A stretch of DNA of 64,000 nucleotides, from the NCBI GenBank assembly GCA_030429765.1, contig JAUIER010000017.1:33047-97046 (forward strand), given 5' to 3'. Every line of letters starts with the position of its first letter. Position 1 is the stretch's first letter. Below are positions 54,134-63,149 of the stretch, piece after piece. The notes under the pieces were generated by a model. The model did no database searches and was not told where the DNA came from. It saw only the letters and a list, made by a program, of their open reading frames with translations. A program made the translations under genes and the position numbers. The stretch is from a bacterium. GTDB lineage: Bacteria > Omnitrophota > Gorgyraeia > Zapsychrales > Zapsychraceae.

Positions 54134-54655
54134 CTAAATATGCCTGAATACGAACATCTGGTAATTATCCCCCTTCACGCTGAAATAGTCATTGATAAAC
54201 AAATCTCGACTAAATTTCTCGTAATCTATGTAGAATTGTAAATGCTCGGGTATATCCATCGTCTCATCGGCTATATGCTCCGCAAATGCCTCTTCCGACT
54301 CCCATTCGCCCTGATACGCCTCTTCAAACCCCTCTTCAGTAGCGTAATCAACCCCTATATGACTAGCATAGGCCACATACGCTTCACCATGCTCTTCGAT
54401 CAATTCAGCATATCGAGCAACACCTTCAATGCTCTCATACTCCGATATCTCAAGCCCTTCAAACCCCTCATAGTCATGTATCGCCCATTCTTCGGCAAAC
54501 GGCTCAGGACTGCTTTTCAACATTTTCTGAATACCTTCATGGATACAATCAACCTCCTGATTGGCGTCAATCCATACTCCGTGTAATCGACCATTATTGT
54601 AGGCGGCTAGACAGGCGACGTAAATTTTTGGTGTTGTTGTTTGTTTTGTTTGCAT
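54134..54655 (-). CDS. ardA: ArdA antirestriction protein
   Basis: The protein is 173 residues from the ATG at 54655, which follows CGAAAGGAG; an in-frame ATG at 54691 lacks a site. It is highly acidic and shows ArdA features: IYVACLAAYNNGRLHGVWIDA near the start, and an acidic EEWAIHDYEGFEG region. A middle Asp/Glu-rich region (VDYATEEGFEEAYQGEW) and a C-terminal YFSVKGDNYQMFVFRH complete the match. ArdA mimics B-DNA and blocks type I restriction enzymes, protecting incoming DNA during conjugation. It sits just downstream of a nested inverted repeat. Confidence 0.92.
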   Translation of the reverse strand: MQTKQTTTPKIYVACLAAYNNGRLHGVWIDANQEVDCIHEGIQKMLKSSPEPFAEEWAIHDYEGFEGLEISEYESIEGVARYAELIEEHGEAYVAYASHIGVDYATEEGFEEAYQGEWESEEAFAEHIADETMDIPEHLQFYIDYEKFSRDLFINDYFSVKGDNYQMFVFRHI

Positions 54656-54668
54656 GACATGCTCCTTT

Positions 54669-54780
54669 CGATTCTTTTTGATTAGAAACAAGCATGCGTG
54701 TCAAGGATGCGTAGCACTTGCAAACCCGAGAATCGGGTGCAGTCCTTGACTCGTATGACACAATCAAAAGATCAGAATCG
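54669..54780. promoter_or_regulatory. Nested inverted repeat upstream of ardA (candidate single-strand promoter)
   Basis: The outer arms cgattctttttgatt (54669-54683) and aatcaaaagatcagaatcg (54762-54780) enclose gtcaagga/tccttgac (54700-54707 / 54743-54750) and an inner acccga/tcgggt hairpin (54724-54738). An exact TTGACA occurs on the minus strand at 54699-54704. The position directly upstream of ardA resembles Frpo-type folded-ssDNA promoters of conjugative plasmids. Nothing else is seen in 54781-54898. Confidence 0.55.
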
Positions 54781-54898
54781 AAATTAATTGATGTACTATG
54801 GGGTGGGTAATTTTGGAAATCGAACAGGAAGGTTTAAGCAAATATTGAGATTACACGAATAAACGGTGCGATTGCTAATTTACATTTTTTAAATTTCT

Positions 54899-55102
54899 TT
54901 AACAACAATTTGTCCCATCTTGTATAGGAGGACATGGCACAGTACCATAGGAACAAAATACGCAACAATCCCCTTTTTTAGGTTTCAAGCGAATCTTACA
55001 ATTTGCACACTCATAAAAGTATCGACAAGATATGGTAGACATAGTTTCTTCTTTTTCAAAACCGCAATTGGGACACCGGATTGTTGACTTCAATATAACC
55101 AT
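54899..55102 (-). CDS. GDCCVxC-motif small metal-associated protein
   Basis: The protein is 67 residues and Cys-rich: a zinc-ribbon-like CPNCG...CANC followed by GDCCVFCSYG and PCPPIQ, ending in NCC. This matches the GDCCVxC (seleno)protein family, some of whose members use selenocysteine. Here all positions are Cys codons. It is found in mercury/copper-type gene clusters. It is the last gene of the element-borne metal operon. The role is probably thiol-based metal binding or redox. Confidence 0.75.
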   Translation of the reverse strand: MVILKSTIRCPNCGFEKEETMSTISCRYFYECANCKIRLKPKKGDCCVFCSYGTVPCPPIQDGTNCC

Positions 55103-55117
55103 TCTTTATCCTTAAAC

Positions 55118-55612
55118 TTAATTCATCACAAGCATGACCATAGCCATACTGGCCATCCCAACATCTTCCACAACTGCAACGGTGCTTAAAGGAACATCTA
55201 GAACAGTTCCCAAACAAGCACATTTTATATTCATACCTTTTCTCAAACTTTTAACCACCCCGACAGTACCTATGGTCATTACTAAAATAGTGGCGACGTA
55301 TGTAACCGTTGGCTTGTAGAAACTTAAATAGGCTAATCCCAAACCTAACTCAATGAATGGATATATATACCCATATAATTTGAATTTTTTAACAACGAGA
55401 TCATACATTGAAAAGCCATCAACAAACCCCTTCAGGTCGAAAATCTTAAACATCGAAAAAAGACACAAAAATATTCCCATGGCATAGTGCATAGAGTTCA
55501 TAAAACTATATCTTCCTACTCCCTGCTGAATAGCGACAGACCCCAACAAACTAATCAAAACGACGACAATCAGCGGCCAGTAGTTATTTCTTTGCTTACT
55601 TTTGTCAGACAT
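55118..55612 (-). CDS. MauE/DoxX-family redox-associated membrane protein
   Basis: The protein is 164 residues with four hydrophobic helices and, on the last loop, the MauE-type motif IKCACLGTVLDVPLSTV with a Cys-x-Cys pair. Relatives sit beside mercury or copper transporters and act in disulphide or heavy-metal handling in the inner membrane. The gene lies 15 bp upstream of the GDCCVxC gene in the same direction. Confidence 0.8.
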   Translation of the reverse strand: MSDKSKQRNNYWPLIVVVLISLLGSVAIQQGVGRYSFMNSMHYAMGIFLCLFSMFKIFDLKGFVDGFSMYDLVVKKFKLYGYIYPFIELGLGLAYLSFYKPTVTYVATILVMTIGTVGVVKSLRKGMNIKCACLGTVLDVPLSTVAVVEDVGMASMAMVMLVMN

Positions 55613-55623
55613 ACCGTTTCTCC

Positions 55624-56049
55624 TTATTCCTCCACTCCCACGCCATATTCATAAACCATTCGCCCCCCTTTATCAGCTGCAATGGATACTAATACGGATG
55701 AAATCAGAAGAAGGATTACAAACACCCAGCGAAGTGTTTTCCTAAATTCTCTATTTAGAAACCATAAAACAGGCAACGACATTAATGAAAACCACATTAA
55801 CCGTACGGCATATTGGCTATGCTGATCCAAAAGCGGATGATTTAATGACAATTTCTCCGCTTCCCAAATTCCCGTTCTGACAACAAACGGAGTAAGCAAT
55901 GCAGCCGCCACGTACATATATACAGCCGCCTTATGTATTCCTTCATGCTTAATCAATAGACTAACCACTTCAAAAAGCAAACCCATGATAAATAATGCTA
56001 TCGGAAAATGAACAACCATTGGGTGCAAATGAGCTGGTAATTCAATCAT
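55624..56049 (-). CDS. DUF2231-like four-helix membrane protein
   Basis: The protein is 141 residues. The N-terminus LPAHLHPMVVHFPIALFIMGLLFEV, with conserved His residues, is characteristic of DUF2231 membrane proteins, followed by three more helices. The His pairs could bind metal or haem. The family is frequent in metal-efflux operons. It lies 11 bp before the MauE-like gene. Confidence 0.75.
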   Translation of the reverse strand: MIELPAHLHPMVVHFPIALFIMGLLFEVVSLLIKHEGIHKAAVYMYVAAALLTPFVVRTGIWEAEKLSLNHPLLDQHSQYAVRLMWFSLMSLPVLWFLNREFRKTLRWVFVILLLISSVLVSIAADKGGRMVYEYGVGVEE

Positions 56050-56063
56050 ACAACACCCCCTAT

Positions 56064-56204
56064 TTAGTGATGGTGATCCTCTTCTGAATGAATACGTTCA
56101 CTTCCATTATGAGCACTGTGATCATGCCCCATGGAGGAAGCCAGCCAACCATAGACAAATAGAACACATGCCATTGTAAAAGCAATTAATAATGATTTTT
56201 TCAT
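56064..56204 (-). CDS. Small His-rich membrane peptide (46 aa)
   Basis: The peptide has an N-terminal helix (LLIAFTMACVLFVYGWLAS), then a short His-rich tail (MGHDHSAHN, ending DHHH). The length and composition fit a membrane-tethered metal-binding peptide. It lies between the DUF2231 and His-rich YHS genes, with 14-18 bp gaps. No named family recognised. Confidence 0.7.
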   Translation of the reverse strand: MKKSLLIAFTMACVLFVYGWLASSMGHDHSAHNGSERIHSEEDHHH

Positions 56205-56222
56205 TACGTGTGTTCCTTCGCT

Positions 56223-56630
56223 TTAATGATCATGCCCATCGTGACCATTGCTATCCTTGTCTTTATGACTGCCTTTATGCGAACCCTTACTACCTTTATC
56301 TTCATGTTCACCATGTTCAGAATTCTCTAATTCTTCCTGCACCTTTTCTAAGTATTTTTCAGGATTCTTTTTAAAGTCTTTGGAACACATTTTGCAGCAT
56401 AGATTATAGATTTTTCCCTCATATTCAACATGGTATGCTTTTCCCATCGATCCTATTTCTTCACCGCTAACAGGACAAATTTTATTCCCCACATTAACAG
56501 CTGTTCCCTCTATCAATTCTTCTACTTCATCATGCTCATGTGCTCCATGATCGTGATCGCCCGAAGCCATTACATGCCCCGAGGAAATCACAAGCATAAA
56601 TATACTCATAATAATTAAATTTAATTTCAT
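56223..56630 (-). CDS. Secreted His-rich YHS/TRASH-domain protein
   Basis: The protein is 135 residues with a signal peptide (IIMSIFMLVISSGHVMA-S). It has a His-rich segment (GDHDHGAHEHDE), a YHS/TRASH-type metal domain (KICPVSGEEIGSMGKAYHVEY, NLCCKMCSKDFKKNPEKYL) and a long His/Lys/Ser tail (EHGEHEDKGSKGSHKG). It is a probable periplasmic copper/silver sequestering protein. It is co-directional with the channel and cus genes. Confidence 0.82.
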   Translation of the reverse strand: MKLNLIIMSIFMLVISSGHVMASGDHDHGAHEHDEVEELIEGTAVNVGNKICPVSGEEIGSMGKAYHVEYEGKIYNLCCKMCSKDFKKNPEKYLEKVQEELENSEHGEHEDKGSKGSHKGSHKDKDSNGHDGHDH

Positions 56631-56662
56631 TTTTACTCCTCCTCTGTACTCAATTATTGATT

Positions 56663-57271
56663 TTATTTACATTTACGAACACTGTAAGAAAAATAGTAAC
56701 CCATAATTATTCCTACAAATGCCACACCTATTAAAGCCTGTAGAGCAACTGCTGCTCGTGCAACGTGTATAAGTGGTACAACATCGCCATAACCAACTGT
56801 AGTAATTGTGATAATACTTAAGTATAGGCAATAGAAAAATATTCCATGAAGTAAAACCAAATGGTTCCACAATCCCTTATCGAACGCTTCAGTCCACATT
56901 TGAGGAACACCACTAAATGCCTGTTCGTAACTACCGATCTGTATAAGTGTGTACCACATTGCAAAAATCCAGACCAAACAGGCATATACTTTTAAGATCA
57001 TGATTAATCGAAAATGATATAAATCTTTTACCAACTTATATGTTAAACAAACAATACAAAAAAGAGGTATTGCCCCTCCAATTACTGCTAAAGTCCAAAG
57101 TACAAACGTATTAGGCGGGGACATTTTATTCCCAAACTTGTGCAAACCAATAACTAAGTATAATAAAAGCGCAATATACGGAATACTGCAAAACAGAATG
57201 ATGGATGACAAAAACTTCGTAGCAATCCTTTCATCCAAACGCTCAAGCTTTTTAAGTAAGACATTCAGCAA
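56663..57271 (-). CDS. Two-TM-pore type potassium-like ion channel
   Basis: The protein is 202 residues from a TTG start 1 bp after the preceding gene's stop. It has three to four N-terminal hydrophobic helices, then a pore helix and selectivity filter TITTVGYGDVVPL (about 160-172) and a final helix. TVGYGD is the K+-channel signature. No regulatory RCK or cyclic-nucleotide domain follows. A K+ channel inside a metal-resistance operon is unusual. It might offset charge or act in metal entry or sensing. Confidence 0.85.
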   Translation of the reverse strand: MLNVLLKKLERLDERIATKFLSSIILFCSIPYIALLLYLVIGLHKFGNKMSPPNTFVLWTLAVIGGAIPLFCIVCLTYKLVKDLYHFRLIMILKVYACLVWIFAMWYTLIQIGSYEQAFSGVPQMWTEAFDKGLWNHLVLLHGIFFYCLYLSIITITTVGYGDVVPLIHVARAAVALQALIGVAFVGIIMGYYFSYSVRKCK

Positions 57272-57272
57272 G

Positions 57273-57443
57273 TTATTTCTCCTTACTTTTCTCCTTCTTC
57301 ATGCAGCAATTCATGTATTTTCTTGGCTCAAACTCAAAGTTCTTTTCACATTCACCACAGCAAAAATAATATGCTACTCCATCTAAAATACCGCTGTACT
57401 TTTTATCTTTTACCTGACTATTACAAACCGGACACGTATCCAT
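57273..57443 (-). CDS. Small YHS-domain metal-binding protein (56 aa)
   Basis: The protein has no signal peptide: MDTCPVCNSQVKDKK, then a YYFCCGECEKNFEFEPRKYM segment, and MNCCMKKEK at the end. It is a single YHS/TRASH-like Cys-rich fold, likely a cytoplasmic copper/silver binder or chaperone. It lies between cusA (14 bp upstream) and the channel gene. Confidence 0.78.
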   Translation of the reverse strand: MDTCPVCNSQVKDKKYSGILDGVAYYFCCGECEKNFEFEPRKYMNCCMKKEKSKEK

Positions 57444-57457
57444 AATTCATCGCCCCC

Positions 57458-60400
57458 TTAGTCTTCAGCCATATTTTTCTTAATTAGCTCTCTTTCCTTC
57501 AACCAACAATATCCAATCGGCACGATTAAAACAGAAATTAATGCGACCATCATTCCTCCAACAGACGGCAACGCCATTGGAATCATGACATCTGCCCCCC
57601 GTCCCACCGAAGTAAGTATAGGCAATAGTGCCAGTATCGTGGTGGCTGTGGTCATCAAACATGGTCGGATTCGTCTTTTTCCAGCCTCAAGAGTAGCCTT
57701 ACGAATTTCTTTAATTGTTTTAGGTTTACGTTCCTCGAAACTTTGATTGAGATATGTTCCCATAACAACACCATCGTCACTGGCTATGCCAAACAACGCT
57801 AGGAAACCTACCCAAACGGCCACACTCAAATTAAAAGATTGCATATTATACAGGTCACGAAAATAGCTCCCCAATATTGGCAGTTGAAAAAACCATTCCT
57901 GTCCATATAGCCAAATCAAAATAAAGCCACCACTAAAACCAACCAATATTCCGCTGAAAACTAGGAACGTTGTAGATATAGATTTAAACTGCAAATAAAG
58001 TATTATGAAGATGGCAAATAAACTTAGCGGCAACACAACAGCCAACGTTTTTTCACTGCGAACTTGATTCTCATAACTTCCGGCAAACTTATAACTTGTT
58101 CCCAAAGGTAATACTAGCTCCCCAGACTTAATCTTTTCTTCTAAATAATTCTGAGCTGCATTAACTACATCTACCTCAGCTGCATCCGCCAGCTTGTCAA
58201 ACAGGACATAACCAATCAAAAACGTATCTTCACTTTTAATCATTTGCGGTCCACGAGTAAACTTAAGCGTGGCCACTTGAGACAACGGTATCTGAGCACC
58301 TGTTTTTGTGGGAACTAGAACATCCTGTAAATCTTCGATGGAATCCCTTAGTTCACGCAAATACCTTATCCGAACCGGATACCTTTCACGCCCTTCCACT
58401 GTCGTTGTAATTCGCATTCCTCCTATAGCCATTTCAATAACATTCTGTACGTCTCGGATGTTGACACCATAACGGGCGCTTTTTTCCCTATCTATAAAGA
58501 ATTCCAAGTAGGGTTTTCCGACTATTCGATCAGCAAATACAGATGCTGGTTGCACTCCGGAAACATCTTTTAAAAACTTTTCAATTTGAAAACCCACCTG
58601 TTCCAATTCTTCAAGATTTTGCCCTAATACCTTTACCCCCATCGGTGCACGCATACCCGACTGCAACATAACAATACGAGCTGCAATTGGCTGTAATTTC
58701 GGGGCTGACGTCGCTCCAGGAATCTCTCCAGCCTTTACAATTTCATCCCAAATATCATCGGGCGATTGAATATGATCCCGCCATTGTCGTTTACGCTTGC
58801 CTGTTTTGGGATCTTTGGGTCCATACTCAGGCTTATATGTAATTATCGTTTCAATCATCGATATAGGAGCAGGATCAAGCGGAGAATCGGCACGACCCAA
58901 CTTTCCGACAACAGATTCAACTTCTGGTATTTGACTCATTTGAATATCTTGCTTTTGAAGAACATCCAATGATTCACCAATTGACGCATGTGGCATTGTT
59001 GTGGGCATATATAAATAGGACCCTTCATCAAGCGAAGGCATAAATTCTTTTCCTAAACCGGGAAACGTATGGTTAAGAGATTTAAAAGGCCACATACGAA
59101 GCACGGCCATCTGACTGATTCCTATTTTGCTTAATCCGTTGGTAACTGGAGAAATAACTTGCGCAAAACCCAACCATATCGTCATCCCTAAAATCACGAT
59201 CGAAATAGGTATTGATATGAATACTAATTTCCTTTCTAAAAAGAACATCAACAACTTAGGATAAATATCTAGGAATTTGAAAAAGAATAAAATTAACGCA
59301 AATATGGAAACACCAACAAAAATTAGATTTAATAAATATCCCCGACCTACGCCTAAAGGCATCCAAGTCTTTGTCAGAAATAACATGACCACTCCGATAG
59401 CTATCCAATTTACATATTTTACAAACAGCGCTTTGTATGTTTCGGGTATCTTATGGCTAACCATCAAATAGAAGCCAAACAACATGACTCCAATCGCACC
59501 AATAAATGTAATTTGCCAAACCAGCAAACTTAGAATAATCAGTGAAATTATCTTTTTCATACTTAGGCCGCTTTTGACTATTCTCTTTTTATTCACAAAA
59601 AGAAGATGCCCCAGTGCAGGAATAATCAATAAAGCAATAACAACAGAAGCAAATAATGCAAAGGTCTTTGTATAAGCCAAAGGTTTAAATAACTTGCCTT
59701 CGGGGCCAGACATTGTAAATATAGCCAGAAAAGATATGATCGTTGTCGATACAGCCGTAAGAATAGCTCCACCCACTTCGGAAGCAGCATTGTAAATCAC
59801 TCGAATTGGAGTATCTTCGCCGTTGGATTCATTGAGTTTTTTAAGAATGTTTTCAGACATAATGATTCCCATATCAACAATTGTCCCTATGGCAATAGCT
59901 ATACCTGCCAAGGACATAATATTCGCATCTACTTTAAATACTTTCATCATAATAAAGACTATCAACACAGCTAAAGGTAATGTTAATGATATGAGCAATG
60001 AGCTTCTAAAATGCATCAAGAATAGCAGGACAACTATGACCGTTATTAAAATTTGTTGAATTAAAGCCTCACTTAATGTGCCTAGCGTCTCGTTGATTAG
60101 TTGTGTTCTATCATAAAATGGAACTATCTTTACTTTCGAGACTGTTCCATCCTCCAATATTTTTGTAGGAAGACCTGGCTCCAACCGTTCAATTGTTTCT
60201 TTCACTCTTTCAATAACGGCCATGGGATTCTCCCCATATCTGGCAACAACAACTCCACCTACGACTTCCGCTCCCTCCTTATCAAGCGCCCCTCGCCGTA
60301 AACCTGGCCCCAAATTAATATGAGCAACATTTTTTAGGTAAATTGGAACACTTTCATTTACCTTTACAACGACGTTCTCAATATCGGTTACCGTTTTAAT

Positions 60401-61135
60401 AAAACCAATACCCCGAACGACATACTCTACGCTGTTAAACTCAATTGTTTTGGCACCTACATCAATGTTAGCCTTTTTAACAGCTTGCATGATTTCTGTT
60501 AACGACACGTTGTATGCAAGCATGGCATCCGGATCAATATCAATTTGATATTCTTTGACATACCCCCCAACCGAAGCAACTTCACTTACACCTTCCGTCG
60601 ATTGTAATCCATATTTAATATACCAATCTTGAATGGACCGTAGCTCATCCAAACCAAAACCATCACCTTCAACGGTGTACCAGAATATTTGCCCCAAAGC
60701 AGTAGCATCCGGTCCAAGTGCAGGAGATACTCCATCAGGTAAATCTTTCTGTGCAACACTTAAACGTTCCAATACTCGTGATCGAGACCAATAAAACTCC
60801 ACATTTTCATTAAAAATAATATAAATGGTTGAAAATCCAAACGCCGAATAGCTACGTATACTCTTAACACCCGGAACTCCTTGAAGAGCAACTGCCAAAG
60901 GATAGGTAATTTGGTCTTCTACATCTTGAGGCGAACGCCCCATCCATTCAGTAAAAACTATTTGTTGATTCTCACCAATGTCCGGTATGGCATCTACCGG
61001 AACTGGATCTCGAGGAATCATATTTTGCGTTACGTTAAAAGGCATTACAGCAAAGCCCCAAAGAAGCAATACTAGAATAAATAGAGCCGTAATCAATTTA
61101 TTTTCTAAAAAGAATTTCACAAATTTATTAAGCAT
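57458..61135 (-). CDS. cusA: CusA/CzcA-type RND efflux pump, element-borne copy
   Basis: The protein is 1225 residues, closely similar along its length to the copy at 26547-30236: same N-terminal helix and porter domains, AIAIGTIVDMGIIMSENI, the extended extra-helix insertion and DDGVVMGTYL near the end. The nucleotide sequence is far more AT-rich, with many synonymous differences. The 19-bp distance to cusB equals that of the chromosomal copy. It is followed by small metal-binding genes rather than by a terminator. Confidence 0.93.
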   Translation of the reverse strand: MLNKFVKFFLENKLITALFILVLLLWGFAVMPFNVTQNMIPRDPVPVDAIPDIGENQQIVFTEWMGRSPQDVEDQITYPLAVALQGVPGVKSIRSYSAFGFSTIYIIFNENVEFYWSRSRVLERLSVAQKDLPDGVSPALGPDATALGQIFWYTVEGDGFGLDELRSIQDWYIKYGLQSTEGVSEVASVGGYVKEYQIDIDPDAMLAYNVSLTEIMQAVKKANIDVGAKTIEFNSVEYVVRGIGFIKTVTDIENVVVKVNESVPIYLKNVAHINLGPGLRRGALDKEGAEVVGGVVVARYGENPMAVIERVKETIERLEPGLPTKILEDGTVSKVKIVPFYDRTQLINETLGTLSEALIQQILITVIVVLLFLMHFRSSLLISLTLPLAVLIVFIMMKVFKVDANIMSLAGIAIAIGTIVDMGIIMSENILKKLNESNGEDTPIRVIYNAASEVGGAILTAVSTTIISFLAIFTMSGPEGKLFKPLAYTKTFALFASVVIALLIIPALGHLLFVNKKRIVKSGLSMKKIISLIILSLLVWQITFIGAIGVMLFGFYLMVSHKIPETYKALFVKYVNWIAIGVVMLFLTKTWMPLGVGRGYLLNLIFVGVSIFALILFFFKFLDIYPKLLMFFLERKLVFISIPISIVILGMTIWLGFAQVISPVTNGLSKIGISQMAVLRMWPFKSLNHTFPGLGKEFMPSLDEGSYLYMPTTMPHASIGESLDVLQKQDIQMSQIPEVESVVGKLGRADSPLDPAPISMIETIITYKPEYGPKDPKTGKRKRQWRDHIQSPDDIWDEIVKAGEIPGATSAPKLQPIAARIVMLQSGMRAPMGVKVLGQNLEELEQVGFQIEKFLKDVSGVQPASVFADRIVGKPYLEFFIDREKSARYGVNIRDVQNVIEMAIGGMRITTTVEGRERYPVRIRYLRELRDSIEDLQDVLVPTKTGAQIPLSQVATLKFTRGPQMIKSEDTFLIGYVLFDKLADAAEVDVVNAAQNYLEEKIKSGELVLPLGTSYKFAGSYENQVRSEKTLAVVLPLSLFAIFIILYLQFKSISTTFLVFSGILVGFSGGFILIWLYGQEWFFQLPILGSYFRDLYNMQSFNLSVAVWVGFLALFGIASDDGVVMGTYLNQSFEERKPKTIKEIRKATLEAGKRRIRPCLMTTATTILALLPILTSVGRGADVMIPMALPSVGGMMVALISVLIVPIGYCWLKERELIKKNMAED

Positions 61136-61154
61136 ATCTTCGTATCCTTACTTT

Positions 61155-63149
61155 TTAATGATTGTGATGACTACCTTTGCTACCTTTAGGCTCAGGCTTC
61201 ACGATCTTTTTTCCATATTCCTTTTTGACTTCTCCACATGCAAGCATAGATGCTCCGTAGTATGGATTTCGAATGTCATCAGAATCCTGTAACCAATACG
61301 CTCCATCATCCAAGGCCATTGGACAAAAACTAAGAAAAAGTTTAACGTCTTCCTTATATTCATATTTAGATAATATTTCTTTAACAATAAGGGATATCCG
61401 ACCAAATCTTTCCCGGAACGGCTTAATGTCTGCATCAACCTCTTTTAATTCTTCATGTAATTTATTTACGAAACCAGCCAACCCTTCTGATTTATTTATC
61501 CAGCTGTTCTTTTGAATCACTTGTTCGATCTCTTTATGAAGTGTCTCAAAATGACCCACCGCCTCTTCATAATTGTCACTTGCCAACGATTCTGATAACC
61601 TTAGGTATTCACTAAAAGCCGCAACCAACACACCTGCATTTTCATCTTCCGCCACTGCCCCTGAAATAACACCTCCACCTTCACTATAGTAATCAGCAGG
61701 ATTCATCATGCTGGGCTTGGCCTGAATCTGTAACGCACTGTCAATCTTGAAATTCCCCTTGGTGACAACACGCTCCCCTTCCTTCAAACCAGATTCGACA
61801 ATATAGTTGTCGCCAGCTCTTGGACCTAACACAATTTCTCGACCTTCATAACGATGCACACCTGTTTCATCATTAACATTTTCTACGTAAACCACCGCCC
61901 GTCTTCCCGTTATCAATGGAGCTGTTTTGGGAATCGTAAGAACTTTAGTTTGCATGGTAGCCTCTTCTGCAAAACCAAACTCCTTTGTCTTAATAAGATC
62001 CATTCCACAAATATCGCATGGCACTTGCTTATCTTTAACAATATCTGGATGCATCGGGCAAATCCATTTACCAGCCAGTTCTTCTTCGAATACTTTACCG
62101 CCCTCTCCAGTAATGGCTTTGATCGTCGTACGCACAAACATACCCGGCTTTAATTTTTCTCCCTTGTTATCAACATTCACCCTTAATTTAATTGTACGAG
62201 TTTTTTCATTCACAAAAGGTTCGATAAACGCAATCTTGCCTTGAAACTTTTCCCCAGGATAACTTTCTGCTTCAATAGTTACATTCTGCCCATAATGTAG
62301 CCACGGAAGATCACTTTCATAAGCCTCTAGAAAAAGCCATACACGACTCAAATCAGCAATTGTATATATTTTTTCGCCAGTCTTAACATACATCCCTTCA
62401 AAGCCATTTTTGTGAATAACCGTACCAAAGACAGGAGAATTAATAGTCATGTGCTCCTGTGTCTTTCCTCGTTGAACAATTTCTTCAATCTGCTCATCAC
62501 TAATACCATACAACCTTAGTTTTTCTCGGGAGCTTTTGAGCGTGGTTTCCGCTGTGCTACGCATTACGCCTAGTTGGCTGCCACTTGTATCATCCAAATT
62601 CTTTATCGCCTGTAAGTATTCTTCCTGAGATGCAATTAGTTCAGGACTGTAAAGCTTAATTAGGTGGTCTCCTTTTCGCACTTTGATACCAGTAAAGTCG
62701 ACAAACAGCCGATCTATGCGCCCATCAATCCAGGCACTGATATAGGAGAGCCGTGTTTCGTCATAATCAACTTTTCCAACCAGTCGAATTTCATTAACTG
62801 CCTCCCTATAAACCACCTCGGAGGTTTGAACTTCAGCTAGCTGACGAGCTTTAGCATTTAACTTCAAGGAAACAGTCCCGCTGTCATCGGCTTCATCATC
62901 TCCATCCATCATAGGAATTAAATCCATTGCACAAATAGGACATAGCCCTTTCTCAGGCAGTTTAATTTGTGGGTGCATGGAACAAGTCCAGAATTTGGGG
63001 TCTTCTTTGGCAGACTGAGCGACTGATCCTTTATGATCGGAATGTGATTGCCCCTTATTTGAGGCTGAAGAAATAACTTTCATAAATATCATCCCTAAAA
63101 TCACCCCTACAATAATAAGCATCCAATGATTCTTAATTTTATTCAGCAT
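61155..63149 (-). CDS. cusB: CusB-type adaptor with two HMBD motifs and DUF3347, element-borne copy
   Basis: The protein is 664 residues, the same architecture as the chromosomal copy: N-terminal anchor, HMBD 1 (WTCSMHPQI...CPICAMDLIP), membrane-fusion core, HMBD 2 (WICPMHPDI...CDICGMDLI) and a C-terminal DUF3347-type domain (FCPMALDDGAYWLQ, NPYYGASMLACGE), ending HHNH. The second HMBD keeps CDICGM where the chromosomal copy has CDICEM. Its start overlaps cusC by 11 bp, exactly as in the first operon. Confidence 0.92.
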   Translation of the reverse strand: MLNKIKNHWMLIIVGVILGMIFMKVISSASNKGQSHSDHKGSVAQSAKEDPKFWTCSMHPQIKLPEKGLCPICAMDLIPMMDGDDEADDSGTVSLKLNAKARQLAEVQTSEVVYREAVNEIRLVGKVDYDETRLSYISAWIDGRIDRLFVDFTGIKVRKGDHLIKLYSPELIASQEEYLQAIKNLDDTSGSQLGVMRSTAETTLKSSREKLRLYGISDEQIEEIVQRGKTQEHMTINSPVFGTVIHKNGFEGMYVKTGEKIYTIADLSRVWLFLEAYESDLPWLHYGQNVTIEAESYPGEKFQGKIAFIEPFVNEKTRTIKLRVNVDNKGEKLKPGMFVRTTIKAITGEGGKVFEEELAGKWICPMHPDIVKDKQVPCDICGMDLIKTKEFGFAEEATMQTKVLTIPKTAPLITGRRAVVYVENVNDETGVHRYEGREIVLGPRAGDNYIVESGLKEGERVVTKGNFKIDSALQIQAKPSMMNPADYYSEGGGVISGAVAEDENAGVLVAAFSEYLRLSESLASDNYEEAVGHFETLHKEIEQVIQKNSWINKSEGLAGFVNKLHEELKEVDADIKPFRERFGRISLIVKEILSKYEYKEDVKLFLSFCPMALDDGAYWLQDSDDIRNPYYGASMLACGEVKKEYGKKIVKPEPKGSKGSHHNH

